Part shown: positions 20,601-34,294 of the stretch, piece by piece
Position numbering within the stretch: position 1 is the stretch's first letter
How the letters are laid out: each line of letters starts with the position of its first letter
DNA from: Limanda limanda
Taxonomy: Eukaryota; Chordata; Actinopteri; Pleuronectiformes; Pleuronectidae
Direction of reading: 5' to 3'
Length of the DNA stretch: 64,000 nucleotides
NCBI RefSeq assembly: GCF_963576545.1
Contig: NW_026870563.1
Location: 744,001-808,000, forward strand
Notes under the pieces: model-generated
The model's input: only the letters and a program-made list of their open reading frames with translations
Database searches by the model: none
Told to the model about the DNA's origin: nothing
Made by a program: the position numbers and the translations under genes

Positions 20601-23600
20601 AAAGCACATAGGAGAAAGAGATATTCTTGAATAACTTTTTTTGTGAAGGTCGGAGAGACTTGGAAAGTGGTTGCATCTGGACTAATTTGGGTCCTGCAGA
20701 TCGATTGGTACCATCCCCGAGCTTGTACGACCTTCGGAAGAGGTCGACCGACGAAATTCCCCCAAATCTGAGGAGATATTCTTGAATAACTTGTTTTGTG
20801 AAGGTCGGAGAGACTTGCAAGTAGGCTCTACCCCCACTAAATGGGGTAGCGCACATCGATCGGTACCATCCTTGAGCTTCTCCGACTTTCGGAAGGGTTA
20901 GGGTTAGGGTTAGGGATGAAAGCACATAGGAGAAAGAGATATTCTTGAATAACTTTTTTTGTGAAGGTCAAAGAGACTTGCAAGTAGGCTCTACCCCCAC
21001 TAAATGGGGTAGCGCGCATCGATCGGTACCATCCTTGAGCTTCTCCGACTTTCGGAAGGGTTAGGGTTAGGGTTAGGGATGAAAGCACATAGGAGAAAGA
21101 GATATTCTTGAATAACTTTTTTTGTGAAGGTCGGAGAGACTTGGAAAGTGGTTGCATCTGGACTAATTTGGGTCCTGCGGATCGATTGGTACCATCCCCG
21201 AGCTTGTACGACCTTCGGAAGAGGTCGACCGACGAAATTCCCCCAAATCTGAGGAGATATTCTTGAATAACTTTTTTTGTGAAGGTCGGAGAGACTTGCA
21301 AGTAGGCTCTACCCCCACTAAATGGGGTAGCGCACATCGATCGGTACCATCCTTGAGCTTCTCCGACTTTCGGAAGGGTTAGGGTTAGGGTTAGGGATGA
21401 AAGCACATAGGAGAAAGAGATATTCTTGAATAACTTTTTTTGTGAAGGTCGGAGAGACTTGCAAGTAGGCTCTACCCCCACTAAATGGGGTAGCGCGCAT
21501 CGATCGGTACCATCCTTGAGCTTCTCCGACTTTCGGAAGGGTTAGGGTTAGGGTTAGGGATGAAAGCACATAGGAGAAAGAGATATTCTTAAATAACTTT
21601 TTTTGTGAAGGTCGGAGAGACTTGCAAGTAGGCTCTACCCCCACTAAATGGAGTAGCGCGCATCGATCGGTACCATCCTTGAGCTTCTCCGACTTTCGGA
21701 AGGGTTAGGGTTAGGGTTAGGGATGAAAGCACATAGGAGAAAGAGATATTCTTGAATAACTTTTTTTGTGAAGGTCGGAGAGACTTGCAAGTAGGCTCTA
21801 CCCCCACTAAATGGGGTAGCGCGCATCGATCAGTACCATCCTTGAGCTTCTCCGACTTTCGGAAGGGTTAGGGTTAGTGTTAGGGATGAAAGCACATAGG
21901 AGAAAGAGATATTCTTGAATAACTTTTTTTGTGAAGGTCGGAGAGACTTGCAAGTAGGCTCTACCCCCACTAAATGGGGTAGCGCGCATCGATCGGTACC
22001 ATCCTTGAGCTTCTCCGACTTTCGGATGGGTTAGGGTTAGGGTTAGGGATGAAAGCACATAGGAGAAAGAGATATTCTTGAAAAACTTTTTTTGTGAAGG
22101 TCGGAGAGACTTGGAAAGTGGTTGCATCTGGACTAATTTGGGTCCTGCGGATCGATTGGTACCATCCCCGAGCTTGTACGACCTTCGGAAGAGGTCGACC
22201 GACGAAATTCCCCCAAATCTGAGGAGATATTCTTGAATAACTTTTTTTGTGAAGGTCGGAGAGACTTGCAAGTAGGCTCTACCCCCACTAAATGGGGTAG
22301 CGCGCATCGATCGGTACCATCCTTGAGCTTCTCCGACTTTCGGAAGGGTTAGGGTTAGGGTTAGGGATGAAAGCACATAGGAGAAAGAGATATTCTTGAA
22401 TAACTTTTTTTGTGAAGGTCGGAGAGACTTGCAAGTAGGCTCTACCCCCACTAAATGGGGTAGCGCGCATCGATCGGTACCATCCTTGAGCTTCTCCGAC
22501 TTTTGGAAGGGTTAGGGTTAGGGTTAGGGATGAAAGCACATAGGAGAAAGAGATATTCTTGAATAACTTTTTTTGTGAAGGTCGGAGAGACTTGCAAGTA
22601 GGCTCTACCCCCACTAAATGGGGTAGCGCGCTTCGATCGGTACCATCCTTGAGCTTCTCCGACTTTCGGAAGGGTTAGGGTTAGGGTTAGGGATGAAAGC
22701 ACATAGGAGAAAGAGATATTCTTGAATAACTTTTTTTGTGAAGGTCGGAGAGACTTGCAAGTAGGCTCTACCCCCACTAAATGGGGTAGCGCGCATCGAT
22801 CGGTACCATCCTTGAGCTTCTCCGACTTTCGGAAGGGTTAGGGTTAGGGTTAGGGATGAAAGCACATAGGAGAAAGAGATATTCTTGAATAACTTTTTTT
22901 TTGAAGGTCGGAGAGACTTGCAAGTAGGCTCTACCCCCACTAAATGGGGTAGCGCGCATCGATCGGTACCATCCTTGAGCTTCTCCGACTTTCGGAAGGG
23001 TTAGGGTTAGGGTTAGGGATGAAAGCACATAGGAGAAAGAGATATTCTTGAATAACTTTTTTTGTGAAGGTCGGAGAGACTTGGAAAGTGGTTGCATCTG
23101 GACTAATTTGGGTCCTGCAGATCGATTGGTACCATCCCCGAGCTTGTACGACCTTCGGAAGAGGTCGACCGACGAAATTCCCCCAAATCTGAGGAGATAT
23201 TCTTGAATAACTTTTTTTGTGAAGGTCGGAGAGACTTGCAAGTAGGCTCTACCCCCACTAAATGGGGTAGCGCACATCGATCGGTACCATCCTTGAGCTT
23301 CTCCGACTTTCGGAAGGGTTAGGGTTAGGGTTAGGGATGAAAGCACATAGGAGAAAGAGATATTCTTGAATAACTTTTTTTGTGAAGGTCAAAGAGACTT
23401 GCAAGTAGGCTCTACCCCCACTAAATGGGGTAGCGCGCATCGATCGGTACCATCCTTGAGCTTCTCCGACTTTCGGAAGGGTTAGGGTTAGGGTTAGGGA
23501 TGAAAGCACATAGGAGAAAGAGATATTCTTGAATAACTTTTTTTGTGAAGGTCGGAGAGACTTGGAAAGTGGTTGCATCTGGACTAATTTGGGTCCTGCG

Positions 23601-24000
23601 GATCGATTGGTACCATCCCCGAGCTTGTACGACCTTCGGAAGAGGTCGACCGACGAAATTCCCCCAAATCTGAGGAGATATTCTTGAATAACTTTTTTTG
23701 TGAAGGTCGGAGAGACTTGCAAGTAGGCTCTACCCCCACTAAATGGGGTAGCGCGCATCGATCGGTACCATCCTTGAGCTTCTCCGACTTTCGGAAGGGT
23801 TAGGGTTAGGGTTAGGGATGAAAGCACATAGGAGAAAGAGATATTCTTGAATAACTTTTTTTTTGAAGGTCGGAGAGACTTGCAAGTAGGCTCTACCCCC
23901 ACTAAATGGGGTAGCGCGCATCGATCGGTACCATCCTTGAGCTTCTCCGACTTTCGGAAGGGTTAGGGTTAGGGTTAGGGATGAAAGCACATAGGAGAAA
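19174..24000 (+). repeat. 2,415/2,421-bp higher-order repeat, two copies
   Basis: The TTAAATAAC unit at 19,174 recurs at 21,589 (2,415 bp). From about 20,356 the offset becomes 2,421, because a 157-bp A unit near 20,260 matches a 163-bp unit. GGTCAAAGAGAC is shared at 20,969 and 23,390. The match ends near 21,580/24,000, where the left copy continues with A units and the right copy enters an A-A-B trimer. This repeat bridges regions II and III, since GGTCAAAGAGAC is also found in the 5.6-kb family at 29,826 and 34,490. Confidence 0.82.
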
Positions 24001-27000
24001 GAGATATTCTTGAATAACTTTTTTTGTGAAGGTCGGAGAGACTTGGAAAGTGGTTGCATCTGGACTAATTTGGGTCCTGCAGATCGATTGGTACCATCCC
24101 CGAGCTTGTACGACCTTCGGAAGAGGTCGACCGACGAAATTCCCCCAAATCTGAGGAGATATTCTTGAATAACTTTTTTTGTGAAGGTCGGAGAGACTTG
24201 CAAGTAGGCTCTACCCCCACTAAATGGGGTAGCGCGCATCGATCGGTACCATCCTTGAGCTTCTCCGACTTTCGGAAGGGTTAGGGTTAGGGATGAAAGC
24301 ACATAGGAGAAAGAGATATTCTTGAATAACTTTTTTTTTGAAGGTCGGAGAGACTTGCAAGTAGGCTCTACCCCCACTAAATGGGGTAGCGCGCATCGAT
24401 CGGTACCATCCTTGAGCTTCTCCGACTTTCGGAAGGGTTAGGGTTAGGGTTAGGGATGAAAGCACATAGGAGAAAGAGATATTCTTGAATAACTTTTTTT
24501 GTGAAGGTCGGAGAGACTTGGAAAGTGGTTGCATCTGGACTAATTTGGGTCCTGCAGATCGATTGGTACCATCCCCGAGCTTGTACGACCTTTGGAAGAG
24601 GTCGACCGACGAAATTCCCCCAAATCTGAGGAGATATTCTTGAATAACTTTTTTTGTGAAGGTCGGAGAGACTTGCAAGTAGGCTCTACCCCCACTAAAT
24701 GGGGTAGCGCGCATCGATCGGTACCATCCTTGAGCTTCTCCGACTTTCGGAAGGGTTAGGGTTAGGGTTAGGGATGAAAGCACATAGGAGAAAGAGATAT
24801 TCTTGAATAACTTTTTTTTTGGAGGTCGGAGAGACTTGCAAGTAGGCTCTACCCCCACTAAATGGGGTAGCGCGCATCGATCGGTACCATCCTTGAGCTT
24901 CTCCGACTTTCGGAAGGGTTAGGGTTAGGGTTAGGGATGAAAGCACATAGGAGAAAGAGATATTCTTGAATAACTTTTTTTGTGAAGGTCGGAGAGACTT
25001 GGAAAGTGGTTGCATCTGGACTAATTTGGGTCCTGCAGATCGATTGGTACCATCCCCGAGCTTGTACGACCTTCGGAAGAGGTCGACCGACGAAATTCCC
25101 CCAAATCTGAGGAGATATTCTTGAATAACTTTTTTTGTGAAGGTCGGAGAGACTTGCAAGTAGGCTCTACCCCCACTAAATGGGGTAGCGCGCATCGATC
25201 GGTACCATCCTTGAGCTTCTCCGACTTTCGGAAGGGTTAGGGTTAGGGTTAGGGATGAAAGCACATAGGAGAAAGAGATATTCTTGAATAACTTTTTTTG
25301 TGAAGGTCGGAGAGACTTGCAAGTAGGCTCTACCCCCACTAAATGGGGTAGCGCGCATCGATCGGTACCATCCTTGAGCTTCTCCGACTTTCGGAAGGGT
25401 TAGGGTTAGGGTTAGGGATGAAAGCACATAGGAGAAAGAGATATTCTTGAATAACTTTTTTTGTGAAGGTCGGAGAGACTTGCAAGTAGGCTCTACCCCC
25501 ACTAAATGGGGTAGCGCGCATCGATCGGTACCATCCTTGAGCTTCTCCGACTTTCGGAAGGGTTAGGGTTAGGGTTAGGGATGAAAGCACATAGGAGAAA
25601 GAGATATTCTTGAATAACTTTTTTTGTGAAGGTCGGAGAGACTTGCAAGTAGGCTCTACCCCCACTAAATGGGGTAGCGCGCATCGATCGGTACCATCCT
25701 TGAGCTTCTCCGACTTTCGGAAGGGTTAGGGTTAGTGTTAGGGATGAAAGCACATAGGAGAATGAGATATTCTTGAATAACTTTTTTTGTGAAGGTCGGA
25801 GAGACTTGCAAGTAGGCTCTACCCCCACTAAATGGGGTAGCGCGCATCGATCGGTACCATCCTTGAGCTTCTCCGACTTTCGGATGGGTTAGGGTTAGGG
25901 ATGAAAGCACATAGGAGAAAGAGATATTCTTGAAAAACTTTTTTTGTGAAGGTCGGAGAGACTTGGAAAGTGGTTGCATCTGGACTAATTTGGGTCCTGC
26001 GGATCGATTGGTACCATCCCCGAGCTTGTACGACCTTCGGAAGAGGTCGACCGACGAAATTCCCCCAAATCTGAGGAGATATTCTTGAATAACTTTTTTT
26101 GTGAAGGTCGGAGAGACTTGCAAGTAGGCTCTACCCCCACTAAATGGGGTAGCGCGCATCGATCGGTACCATCCTTGAGCTTCTCCGACTTTCGGAAGGG
26201 TTAGGGTTAGGGTTAGGGATGAAAGCACATAGGAGAAAGAGATATTCTTGAATAACTTTTTTTGTGAAGGTCGGAGAGACTTGCAAGTAGGCTCTACCCC
26301 CACTAAATGGGGTAGCGCGCATCGATCGGTACCATCCTTGAGCTTCTCCGACTTTTGGAAGGGTTAGGGTTAGGGTTAGGGATGAAAGCACATAGGAGAA
26401 AGAGATATTCTTGAATAACTTTTTTTGTGAAGGTCGGAGAGACTTGCAAGTAGGCTTTACCCCCACTAAATGGGGTAGCGCGCATCGATCGGTACCATCC
26501 TTGAGCTTCTCCGACTTTCGGAAGGGTTAGGGTTAGGGTTAGGGATGAAAGCACATAGGAGAAAGAGATATTCTTGAATAACTTTTTTTGTGAAGGTCGG
26601 AGAGACTTGCAAGTAGGCTCTACCCCCACTAAATGGGGTAGCGCGCATCGATCGGTACCATCCTTGAGCTTCTCCGACTTTCGGAAGGGTTAGGGTTAGG
26701 GTTAGGGATGAAAGCACATAGGAGAAAGAGATATTCTTGAATAACTTTTTTTTTGAAGGTCGGAGAGACTTGCAAGTAGGCTCTACCCCCACTAAATGGG
26801 GTAGCGCGCATCGATCGGTACCATCCTTGAGCTTCTCCGACTTTCGGAAGGGTTAGGGTTAGGGTTAGGGATGAAAGCACATAGGAGAAAGAGATATTCT
26901 TGAATAACTTTTTTTGTGAAGGTCGGAGAGACTTGGAAAGTGGTTGCATCTGGACTAATTTGGGTCCTGCAGATCGATTGGTACCATCCCCGAGCTTGTA

Positions 27001-28824
27001 CGACCTTCGGAAGAGGTCGACCGACGAAATTCCCCCAAATCTGAGGAGATATTCTTGAATAACTTTTTTTGTGAAGGTCGGAGAGACTTGCAAGTAGGCT
27101 CTACCCCCACTAAATGGGGTAGCGCGCATCGATCGGTACCATCCTTGAGCTTCTCCGACTTTCGGAAGGGTTAGGGTTAGGGTTAGGGATGAAAGCACAT
27201 AGGAGAAAGAGATATTCTTGAATAACTTTTTTTGTGAAGGTCGGAGAGACTTGCAAGTAGGCTCTACCCCCACTAAATGGGGTAGCGCGCATCGATCGGT
27301 ACCATCCTTGAGCTTCTCCGACTTTCGGAAGGGTTAGGGTTAGGGTTAGGGATGAAAGCACATAGGAGAAAGAGATATTCTTGAATAACTTTTTTTGTGA
27401 AGGTCGGAGAGACTTGCAAGTAGGCTCTACCCCCACTAAATGGGGTAGCGCACATCGATCGGTACCATCCTTGAGCTTCTCCGACTTTCGGAAGGGTTAG
27501 GGTTAGGGTTAGGGATGAAAGCACATAGGAGAAAGAGATATTCTTGAATAACTTTTTTTGTGAAGGTCGGAGAGACTTGCAAGTAGGCTCTACCCCCACT
27601 AAATGGGGTAGCGCGCATCGATCGGTACCATCCTTGAGCTTTTCCGACTTTCGGAAGGGTTAGGGTTAGGGATGAAAGCACATAGGAGAAAGAGATATTC
27701 TTGAATAACTTTTTTTGTGAAGGTCGGAGAGACTTGCAAGTAGGCTCTACCCCCACTAAATGGGGTAGCGCGCATCGATCGGTACCATCCTTGAGCTTCT
27801 CCGACTTTCGGAAGGGTTAGGGTTAGGGTTAGGGATGAAAGCACATAGGAGAAAGAGATATTCTTGAATAACTTTTTTTGTGAAGGTCGGAGAGACTTGC
27901 AAGTAGGCTCTACCCCCACTAAATGGGGTAGCGCGCATCGATCGGTACCATCCTTGAGCTTCTCCGACTTTCGGAAGGGTTAGGGTTAGGGTTAGGGATG
28001 AAAGCACATAGGAGAAAGAGATATTCTTGAATAACTTTTTTTGTGAAGGTCGGAGAGACTTGCAAGTAGGCTCTACCCCCACTAAATGGGGTAGCGCGCA
28101 TCGATCGGTACCATCCTTGAGCTTCTCCGACTTTCGGAAGGGTTAGGGTTAGTGTTAGGGATGAAAGCACATAGGAGAAAGAGATATTCTTGAATAACTT
28201 TTTTTGTGAAGGTCGGAGAGACTTGCAAGTAGGCTCTACCCCCACTAAATGGGGTAGCGCGCATCGATCGGTACCATCCTTGAGCTTCTCCGACTTTCGG
28301 ATGGGTTAGGGTTAGGGTTAGGGATGAAAGCACATAGGAGAAAGAGATATTCTTGAAAAACTTTTTTTGTGAAGGTCGGAGAGACTTGGAAAGTGGTTGC
28401 ATCTGGACTAATTTGGGTCCTGCGGATCGATTGGTACTATCCCCGAGCTTGTACGACCTTCGGAAGAGGTCGACCGACGAAATTCCCCCAAATCTGAGGA
28501 GATATTCTTGAATAACTTTTTTTGTGAAGGTCGGAGAGACTTGCAAGTAGGCTCTACCCCCACTAAATGGGGTAGCGCGCATCGATCGGTACCATCCTTG
28601 AGCTTCTCCGACTTTCGGAAGGGTTAGGGTTAGGGTTAGGGATGAAAGCACATAGGAGAAAGAGATATTCTTGAATAACTTTTTTTGTGAAGGTCGGAGA
28701 GACTTGCAAGTAGGCTCTACCCCCACTAAATGGGGTAGCGCGCATCGATCGGTACCATCCTTGAGCTTCTCCGACTTTCGGAAGGGTTAGGGTTAGGGTT
28801 AGGGATGAAAGCACATAGGAGAAA
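23258..28824 (+). repeat. Region III, oldest copy of the 5.6-kb higher-order repeat
   Basis: Unit order and variants match the next copies with offsets of 6,436, then 6,442 (one 157-bp A near 24,285). Marks include GGTCAAAGAGAC (23,390), CCTTTGGAAGAGG in a B unit (about 24,592), T9-GGAGG (24,821), TTAGTGTTAGGG (about 25,734), CGGATGGG with a two-hexamer tract (about 25,881) and CTTTTCCGAC (about 27,640). Unlike the following shorter copy it keeps the six-A block at 27,110-28,081. It differs from later copies at several sites, such as TAGGCTTTAC at 26,451. Confidence 0.83.
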
Positions 28825-29630
28825 GAGCTATCTTGAATAACTTTTTTTGTGAAGGTCGGAGAGACTTGCAAGTAGGCTCTACCCCCACTAAATGGGGTAG
28901 CGCGCATCGATCGGTACCATCCTTGAGCTTCTCCGACTTTCGGAAGGGTTAGGGTTAGGGTTAGGGATGAAAGCACATAGGAGAAAGAGATATTCTTGAA
29001 TAACTTTTTTTGTGAAGGTCGGAGAGACTTGCAAGTAGGCTCTACCCCCACTAAATGGGGTAGCGCGCATCGATCGGTACCATCCTTGAGCTTCTCCGAC
29101 TTTCGGATGGGTTAGGGTTAGGGTTAGGGATGAAAGCACATAGGAGAAAGAGATATTCTTGAAAAACTTTTTTTGTGAAGGTCGGAGAGACTTGGAAAGT
29201 GGTTGCATCTGGACTAATTTGGGTCCTGCGGATCGATTGGTACTATCCCCGAGCTTGTACGACCTTCGGAAGAGGTCGACCGACGAAATTCCCCCAAATC
29301 TGAGGAGATATTCTTGAATAACTTTTTTTGTGAAGGTCGGAGAGACTTGCAAGTAGGCTCTACCCCCACTAAATGGGGTAGCGCGCATCGATCGGTACCA
29401 TCCTTGAGCTTCTCCGACTTTCGGAAGGGTTAGGGTTAGGGTTAGGGATGAAAGCACATAGGAGAAAGAGATATTCTTGAATAACTTTTTTTGTGAAGGT
29501 CGGAGAGACTTGCAAGTAGGCTCTACCCCCACTAAATGGGGTAGCGCGCATCGATCGGTACCATCCTTGAGCTTCTCCGACTTTCGGAAGGGTTAGGGTT
29601 AGGGTTAGGGATGAAAGCACATAGGAGAAA
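28825..29630 (+). repeat. Local 806-bp duplication marked by a 1-bp deletion
   Basis: The rare junction GAGCTATCTTG, in place of GAGATATTCTTG and one base shorter, occurs at 28,825 and again at 29,631, exactly 806 bp (325 + 481) apart. The intervening A-A-B trimer repeats CGGATGGG, CTTGAAAAACT and GGTACTATCC of the trimer just upstream (about 28,300-28,440). The later copies at 34,295, 39,931 and 45,567 have the junction only once each, so the duplication is private to this copy. Confidence 0.9.
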
Positions 29631-32600
29631 GAGCTATCTTGAATAACTTTTTTTGTGAAGGTCGGAGAGACTTGCAAGTAGGCTCTACCCCCACTAAATG
29701 GGGTAGCGCGCATCGATCGGTACCATCCTTGAGCTTCTCCGACTTTCGGAAGGGTTAGGGTTAGGGTTAGGGATGAAAGCACATAGGAGAAAGAGATATT
29801 CTTGAATAACTTTTTTTGTGAAGGTCAAAGAGACTTGCAAGTAGGCTCTACCCCCACTAAATGGGGTAGCGCGCATCGATCGGTACCATCCTTGAGCTTC
29901 TCCGACTTTCGGAAGGGTTAGGGTTAGGGTTAGGGATGAAAGCACATAGGAGAAAGAGATATTCTTGAATAACTTTTTTTGTGAAGGTCGGAGAGACTTG
30001 GAAAGTGGTTGCATCTGGACTAATTTGGGTCCTGCGGATCGATTGGTACCATCCCCGAGCTTGTACGACCTTCGGAAGAGGTCGACCGACGAAATTCCCC
30101 CAAATCTGAGGAGATATTCTTGAATAACTTTTTTTGTGAAGGTCGGAGAGACTTGCAAGTAGGCTCTACCCCCACTAAATGGGGTAGCGCGCATCGATCG
30201 GTACCATCCTTGAGCTTCTCCGACTTTCGGAAGGGTTAGGGTTAGGGTTAGGGATGAAAGCACATAGGAGAAAGAGATATTCTTGAATAACTTTTTTTTT
30301 GAAGGTCGGAGAGACTTGCAAGTAGGCTCTACCCCCACTAAATGGGGTAGCGCGCATCGATCGGTACCATCCTTGAGCTTCTCCGACTTTCGGAAGGGTT
30401 AGGGTTAGGGTTAGGGATGAAAGCACATAGGAGAAAGAGATATTCTTGAATAACTTTTTTTGTGAAGGTCGGAGAGACTTGGAAAGTGGTTGCATCTGGA
30501 CTAATTTGGGTCCTGCAGATCGATTGGTACCATCCCCGAGCTTGTACGACCTTCGGAAGAGGTCGACCGACGAAATTCCCCCAAATCTGAGGAGATATTC
30601 TTGAATAACTTTTTTTGTGAAGGTCGGAGAGACTTGCAAGTAGGCTCTACCCCCACTAAATGGGGTAGCGCGCATCGATCGGTACCATCCTTGAGCTTCT
30701 CCGACTTTCGGAAGGGTTAGGGTTAGGGTTAGGGATGAAAGCACATAGGAGAAAGAGATATTCTTGAATAACTTTTTTTTTGAAGGTCGGAGAGACTTGC
30801 AAGTAGGCTCTACCCCCACTAAATGGGGTAGCGCGCATCGATCGGTACCATCTTTGAGCTTCTCCGACTTTCGGAAGGGTTAGGGTTAGGGTTAGGGATG
30901 AAAGCACATAGGAGAAAGAGATATTCTTGAATAACTTTTTTTGTGAAGGTCGGAGAGACTTGGAAAGTGGTTGCATCTGGACTAATTTGGGTCCTGCAGA
31001 TCGATTGGTACCATCCCCGAGCTTGTACGACCTTTGGAAGAGGTCGACCGACGAAATTCCCCCAAATCTGAGGAGATATTCTTGAATAACTTTTTTTGTG
31101 AAGGTCGGAGAGACTTGCAAGTAGGCTCTACCCCCACTAAATGGGGTAGCGCGCATCGATCGGTACCATCCTTGAGCTTCTCCGACTTTCGGAAGGGTTA
31201 GGGTTAGGGTTAGGGATGAAAGCACATAGGAGAAAGAGATATTCTTGAATAACTTTTTTTTTGGAGGTCGGAGAGACTTGCAAGTAGGCTCTACCCCCAC
31301 TAAATGGGGTAGCGCGCATCGATCGGTACCATCCTTGAGCTTCTCCGACTTTCGGAAGGGTTAGGGTTAGGGTTAGGGATGAAAGCACATAGGAGAAAGA
31401 GATATTCTTGAATAACTTTTTTTGTGAAGGTCGGAGAGACTTGGAAAGTGGTTGCATCTGGACTAATTTGGGTCCTGCAGATCGATTGGTACCATCCCCG
31501 AGCTTGTACGACCTTCGGAAGAGGTCGACCGACGAAATTCCCCCAAATCTGAGGAGATATTCTTGAATAACTTTTTTTGTGAAGGTCGGAGAGACTTGCA
31601 AGTAGGCTCTACCCCCACTAAATGGGGTAGCGCGCATCGATCGGTACCATCCTTGAGCTTCTCCGACTTTCGGAAGGGTTAGGGTTAGGGTTAGGGATGA
31701 AAGCACATAGGAGAAAGAGATATTCTTGAATAACTTTTTTTGTGAAGGTCGGAGAGACTTGCAAGTAGGCTCTACCCCCACTAAATGGGGTAGCGCGCAT
31801 CGATCGGTACCATCCTTGAGCTTCTCCGACTTTCGGAAGGGTTAGGGTTAGGGTTAGGGATGAAAGCACATAGGAGAAAGAGATATTCTTGAATAACTTT
31901 TTTTGTGAAGGTCGGAGAGACTTGCAAGTAGGCTCTACCCCCACTAAATGGGGTAGCGCGCATCGATCGGTACCATCCTTGAGCTTCTCCGACTTTCGGA
32001 AGGGTTAGGGTTAGGGTTAGGGATGAAAGCACATAGGAGAAAGAGATATTCTTGAATAACTTTTTTTGTGAAGGTCGGAGAGACTTGCAAGTAGGCTCTA
32101 CCCCCACTAAATGGGGTAGCGCGCATCGATCGGTACCATCCTTGAGCTTCTCCGACTTTCGGAAGGGTTAGGGTTAGTGTTAGGGATGAAAGCACATAGG
32201 AGAATGAGATATTCTTGAATAACTTTTTTTGTGAAGGTCGGAGAGACTTGCAAGTAGGCTCTACCCCCACTAAATGGGGTAGCGCGCATCGATCGGTACC
32301 ATCCTTGAGCTTCTCCGACTTTCGGATGGGTTAGGGTTAGGGATGAAAGCACATAGGAGAAAGAGATATTCTTGAAAAACTTTTTTTGTGAAGGTCGGAG
32401 AGACTTGGAAAGTGGTTGCATCTGGACTAATTTGGGTCCTGCGGATCGATTGGTACCATCCCCGAGCTTGTACGACCTTCGGAAGAGGTCGACCGACGAA
32501 ATTCCCCCAAATCTGAGGAGATATTCTTGAATAACTTTTTTTGTGAAGGTCGGAGAGACTTGCAAGTAGGCTCTACCCCCACTAAATGGGGTAGCGCGCA

Positions 32601-34294
32601 TCGATCGGTACCATCCTTGAGCTTCTCCGACTTTCGGAAGGGTTAGGGTTAGGGTTAGGGATGAAAGCACATAGGAGAAAGAGATATTCTTGAATAACTT
32701 TTTTTGTGAAGGTCGGAGAGACTTGCAAGTAGGCTCTACCCCCACTAAATGGGGTAGCGCGCATCGATCGGTACCATCCTTGAGCTTCTCCGACTTTTGG
32801 AAGGGTTAGGGTTAGGGTTAGGGATGAAAGCACATAGGAGAAAGAGATATTCTTGAATAACTTTTTTTGTGAAGGTCGGAGAGACTTGCAAGTAGGCTCT
32901 ACCCCCACTAAATGGGGTAGCGCGCATCGATCGGTACCATCCTTGAGCTTCTCCGACTTTCGGAAGGGTTAGGGTTAGGGTTAGGGATGAAAGCACATAG
33001 GAGAAAGAGATATTCTTGAATAACTTTTTTTGTGAAGGTCGGAGAGACTTGCAAGTAGGCTCTACCCCCACTAAATGGGGTAGCGCGCATCGATCGGTAC
33101 CATCCTTGAGCTTCTCCGACTTTCGGAAGGGTTAGGGTTAGGGTTAGGGATGAAAGCACATAGGAGAAAGAGATATTCTTGAATAACTTTTTTTTTGAAG
33201 GTCGGAGAGACTTGCAAGTAGGCTCTACCCCCACTAAATGGGGTAGCGCACATCGATCGGTACCATCCTTGAGCTTCTCCGACTTTCGGAAGGGTTAGGG
33301 TTAGGGTTAGGGATGAAAGCACATAGGAGAAAGAGATATTCTTGAATAACTTTTTTTGTGAAGGTCGGAGAGACTTGGAAAGTGGTTGCATCTGGACTAA
33401 TTTGGGTCCTGCAGATCGATTGGTACCATCCCCGAGCTTGTACGACCTTCGGAAGAGGTCGACCGACGAAATTCCCCCAAATCTGAGGAGATATTCTTGA
33501 ATAACTTTTTTTGTGAAGGTCGGAGAGACTTGCAAGTAGGCTCTACCCCCACTAAATGGGGTAGCGCGCATCGATCGGTACCATCCTTGAGCTTCTCCGA
33601 CTTTCGGAAGGGTTAGGGTTAGGGTTAGGGATGAAAGCACATAGGAGAAAGAGATATTCTTGAATAACTTTTTTTGTGAAGGTCGGAGAGACTTGCAAGT
33701 AGGCTCTACCCCCACTAAATGGGGTAGCGCGCATCGATCGGTACCATCCTTGAGCTTCTCCGACTTTCGGAAGGGTTAGGGTTAGGGTTAGGGATGAAAG
33801 CACATAGGAGAAAGAGATATTCTTGAATAACTTTTTTTGTGAAGGTCGGAGAGACTTGGAAAGTGGTTGCATCTGGACTAATTTGGGTCCTGCGGATCGA
33901 TTGGTACCATCCCCGAGCTTGTACGACCTTCGGAAGAGGTCGACCGACGAAATTCCCCCAAATCTGAGGAGATATTCTTGAATAACTTTTTTTGTGAAGG
34001 TCGGAGAGACTTGCAAGTAGGCTCTACCCCCACTAAATGGGGTAGCGCGCATCGATCGGTACCATCCTTGAGCTTCTCCGACTTTCGGAAGGGTTAGGGT
34101 TAGGGTTAGGGATGAAAGCACATAGGAGAAAGAGATATTCTTGAATAACTTTTTTTGTGAAGGTCGGAGAGACTTGCAAGTAGGCTCTACCCCCACTAAA
34201 TGGGGTAGCGCGCATCGATCGGTACCATCCTTGAGCTTCTCCGACTTTCGGAAGGGTTAGGGTTAGGGTTAGGGATGAAAGCACATAGGAGAAA
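29631..34294 (+). repeat. Region III, 4,664-bp copy lacking six A monomers
   Basis: This copy runs between two GAGCTATCTTG marks. It matches the next copy at a constant offset of 4,664 through about 33,550. It then lacks 972 bp that the neighbours have (38,216-39,669 against 33,552-34,033). The missing 972 bp equals 5x163 + 157, that is six whole A units. The monomer register is intact, as expected from homologous unequal exchange. Confidence 0.9.
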
